Source of the DNA: a virus
Strand: one strand, 5' to 3'
DNA: 49,497 nt
IMG/VR virus record: IMGVR_UViG_3300020417_001503
Coordinates: 1 to 49,497 of that record
In this document: positions 48,912 to 49,497 of the stretch, one piece after another
Numbering within the stretch: position 1 is the first letter of the stretch
Layout of the letters: each line of letters opens with the position of its first letter
Made by a program: the position numbers and the translations under genes
The notes under the pieces: model-generated
What the model was told of the DNA's origin: nothing
What the model saw: the letters and a program-made list of their open reading frames with translations, nothing else
Database searches by the model: none

Positions 48912-49497
48912 ATGGCAGCGCCTGTCTTACAGTTCAAGCGGGGTAACTTTTCAGCTCTTCCGGGTCTCCAAGCAGGTGAACCGGGATGGGTTGTAGATGA
49001 GTTTGACCTATTTGTTGGTATTGATTCTACAACTAACAATAATAAGATTGTTGGTTCTGCCCGTTATTGGGAAAGAGAAACAGCAACAACCGGATCCGCT
49101 GTTCGCCTCGTAGAAGGTGCGAATAATGGTGACCACTATGTTGCCCTGAAGTCACCGGCAGCACTTACTGGAAATCAAGATTACATTCTACCTGCCTCTG
49201 CTACAGCAGGTGGTTATCTGAAGGTAGACGGATCAGGCAACATGTCCTGGTCTACAGAAGTTGATATTGATACCCCTCTCTCGGTGTTGGACATCGACGG
49301 TGGTACTGATATTGGCGCAGATATTACTGATGCTGACCTCTTCATCGTAGATGACGGTGGTGGCGGAACGAATAGGAAGACTGCTGCCTCACGACTCAAG
49401 ACTTATGTTCTTGGTGGTGGTAGTGGTGCTAGTTTTGCTGCTATCAGTGTTAGCGGTATTGGTACTGTAACGTTTGCCGACACCACGACCCTGAAGG
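48912..49497 (+). CDS. Tail fibre protein, N-terminal part (3' partial)
   Basis: The ATG at 48912 (preceded by AGTAAAAA, no strong ribosome site) opens a frame that runs off the right edge. MAAPVLQFKRGNFSALPGLQ, GEPGWVVDEFDLFVGI and LKSPAALTGNQDYILPASAT are standard for the baseplate-anchoring end of cyanophage fibres; repeats follow (LDIDGGTDIGADITDADLFI, GGTNRKTAASRL). At the edge (DTTTLKG) the frame matches that of the partial fibre gene at the left edge. Confidence 0.82.
   Translation, partial: MAAPVLQFKRGNFSALPGLQAGEPGWVVDEFDLFVGIDSTTNNNKIVGSARYWERETATTGSAVRLVEGANNGDHYVALKSPAALTGNQDYILPASATAGGYLKVDGSGNMSWSTEVDIDTPLSVLDIDGGTDIGADITDADLFIVDDGGGGTNRKTAASRLKTYVLGGGSGASFAAISVSGIGTVTFADTTTLK

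Noticed and set aside
1-49497. tRNA genes and CRISPR arrays
   Set aside because: I saw no cloverleaf with a T-loop-like GTTCGA segment in any gap, and no regular repeat-spacer array; the repeats are leaders or protein modules.

Overview
The window is a piece of a large T4-like cyanophage genome, of the kind that infects marine Synechococcus or Prochlorococcus. Evidence: a baseplate block in T4 order (gp25, gp6, a giant gp7-position protein, gp8, then giant tail proteins) on the + strand; T4-type late promoter boxes (TAAATA) in front of structural genes; a cyanophage-style cobS-like AAA+ gene; and a long tract of very small overlapping ORFs. No capsid, terminase, sheath or polymerase gene is present, so this is a fragment, not a whole genome. 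All family names come from motifs read by eye; no database search was possible.

Layout. (1) 1-3255: the 3' part of a long tail fibre gene, a glycine-rich adhesin-like protein and a small protein, ended by a strong terminator at 3302-3332. (2) 3333-6703: an unrecognised protein, a convergent pair for an activated sugar (KdsB-like cytidylyltransferase and a fused SIS-isomerase/HAD-phosphatase), a VOC-fold protein and a small basic-tailed protein. (3) 6735-10027: a metallopeptidase-like/VWA protein and a CobS/MoxR-type AAA+ ATPase, each behind the same promoter-leader signature. (4) 10120-12175: small genes, a strongly terminated KTSC-like gene, and an overlapping endonuclease-like/DNA-methyltransferase pair. 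(5) 12212-16492: about 18 tiny genes, many start-stop overlapped, with repeated leaders and a hairpin seen three times. (6) 16493-17001: a structured non-coding gap between convergent transcription units. (7) 17002-21938 (minus): two small proteins, a DUF3310-like protein, four tandem SGNH-like paralogues, a 40-residue ORF and a sulfotransferase. (8) 21973-25569 (plus): a small protein, a second sulfotransferase, a NodU/CmcH-type carbamoyltransferase, a GT2-like glycosyltransferase and a small protein, ended by a terminator. (9) 25627-49497: late baseplate/tail genes, ending inside another tail fibre gene.

How the parts fit. Regions 2, 7 and 8 together encode sugar activation, glycosyl transfer, sulfation, carbamoylation and possible ester hydrolysis or transfer, embedded in tail and baseplate genes. 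I infer a phage-encoded glycan-decoration system acting on the virion or the host surface. The other candidates for undescribed biology are the endonuclease/methyltransferase pair with an altered catalytic motif (EPPP instead of a DPPY type), the thrice-repeated bulged hairpin, and the structured non-coding gap.
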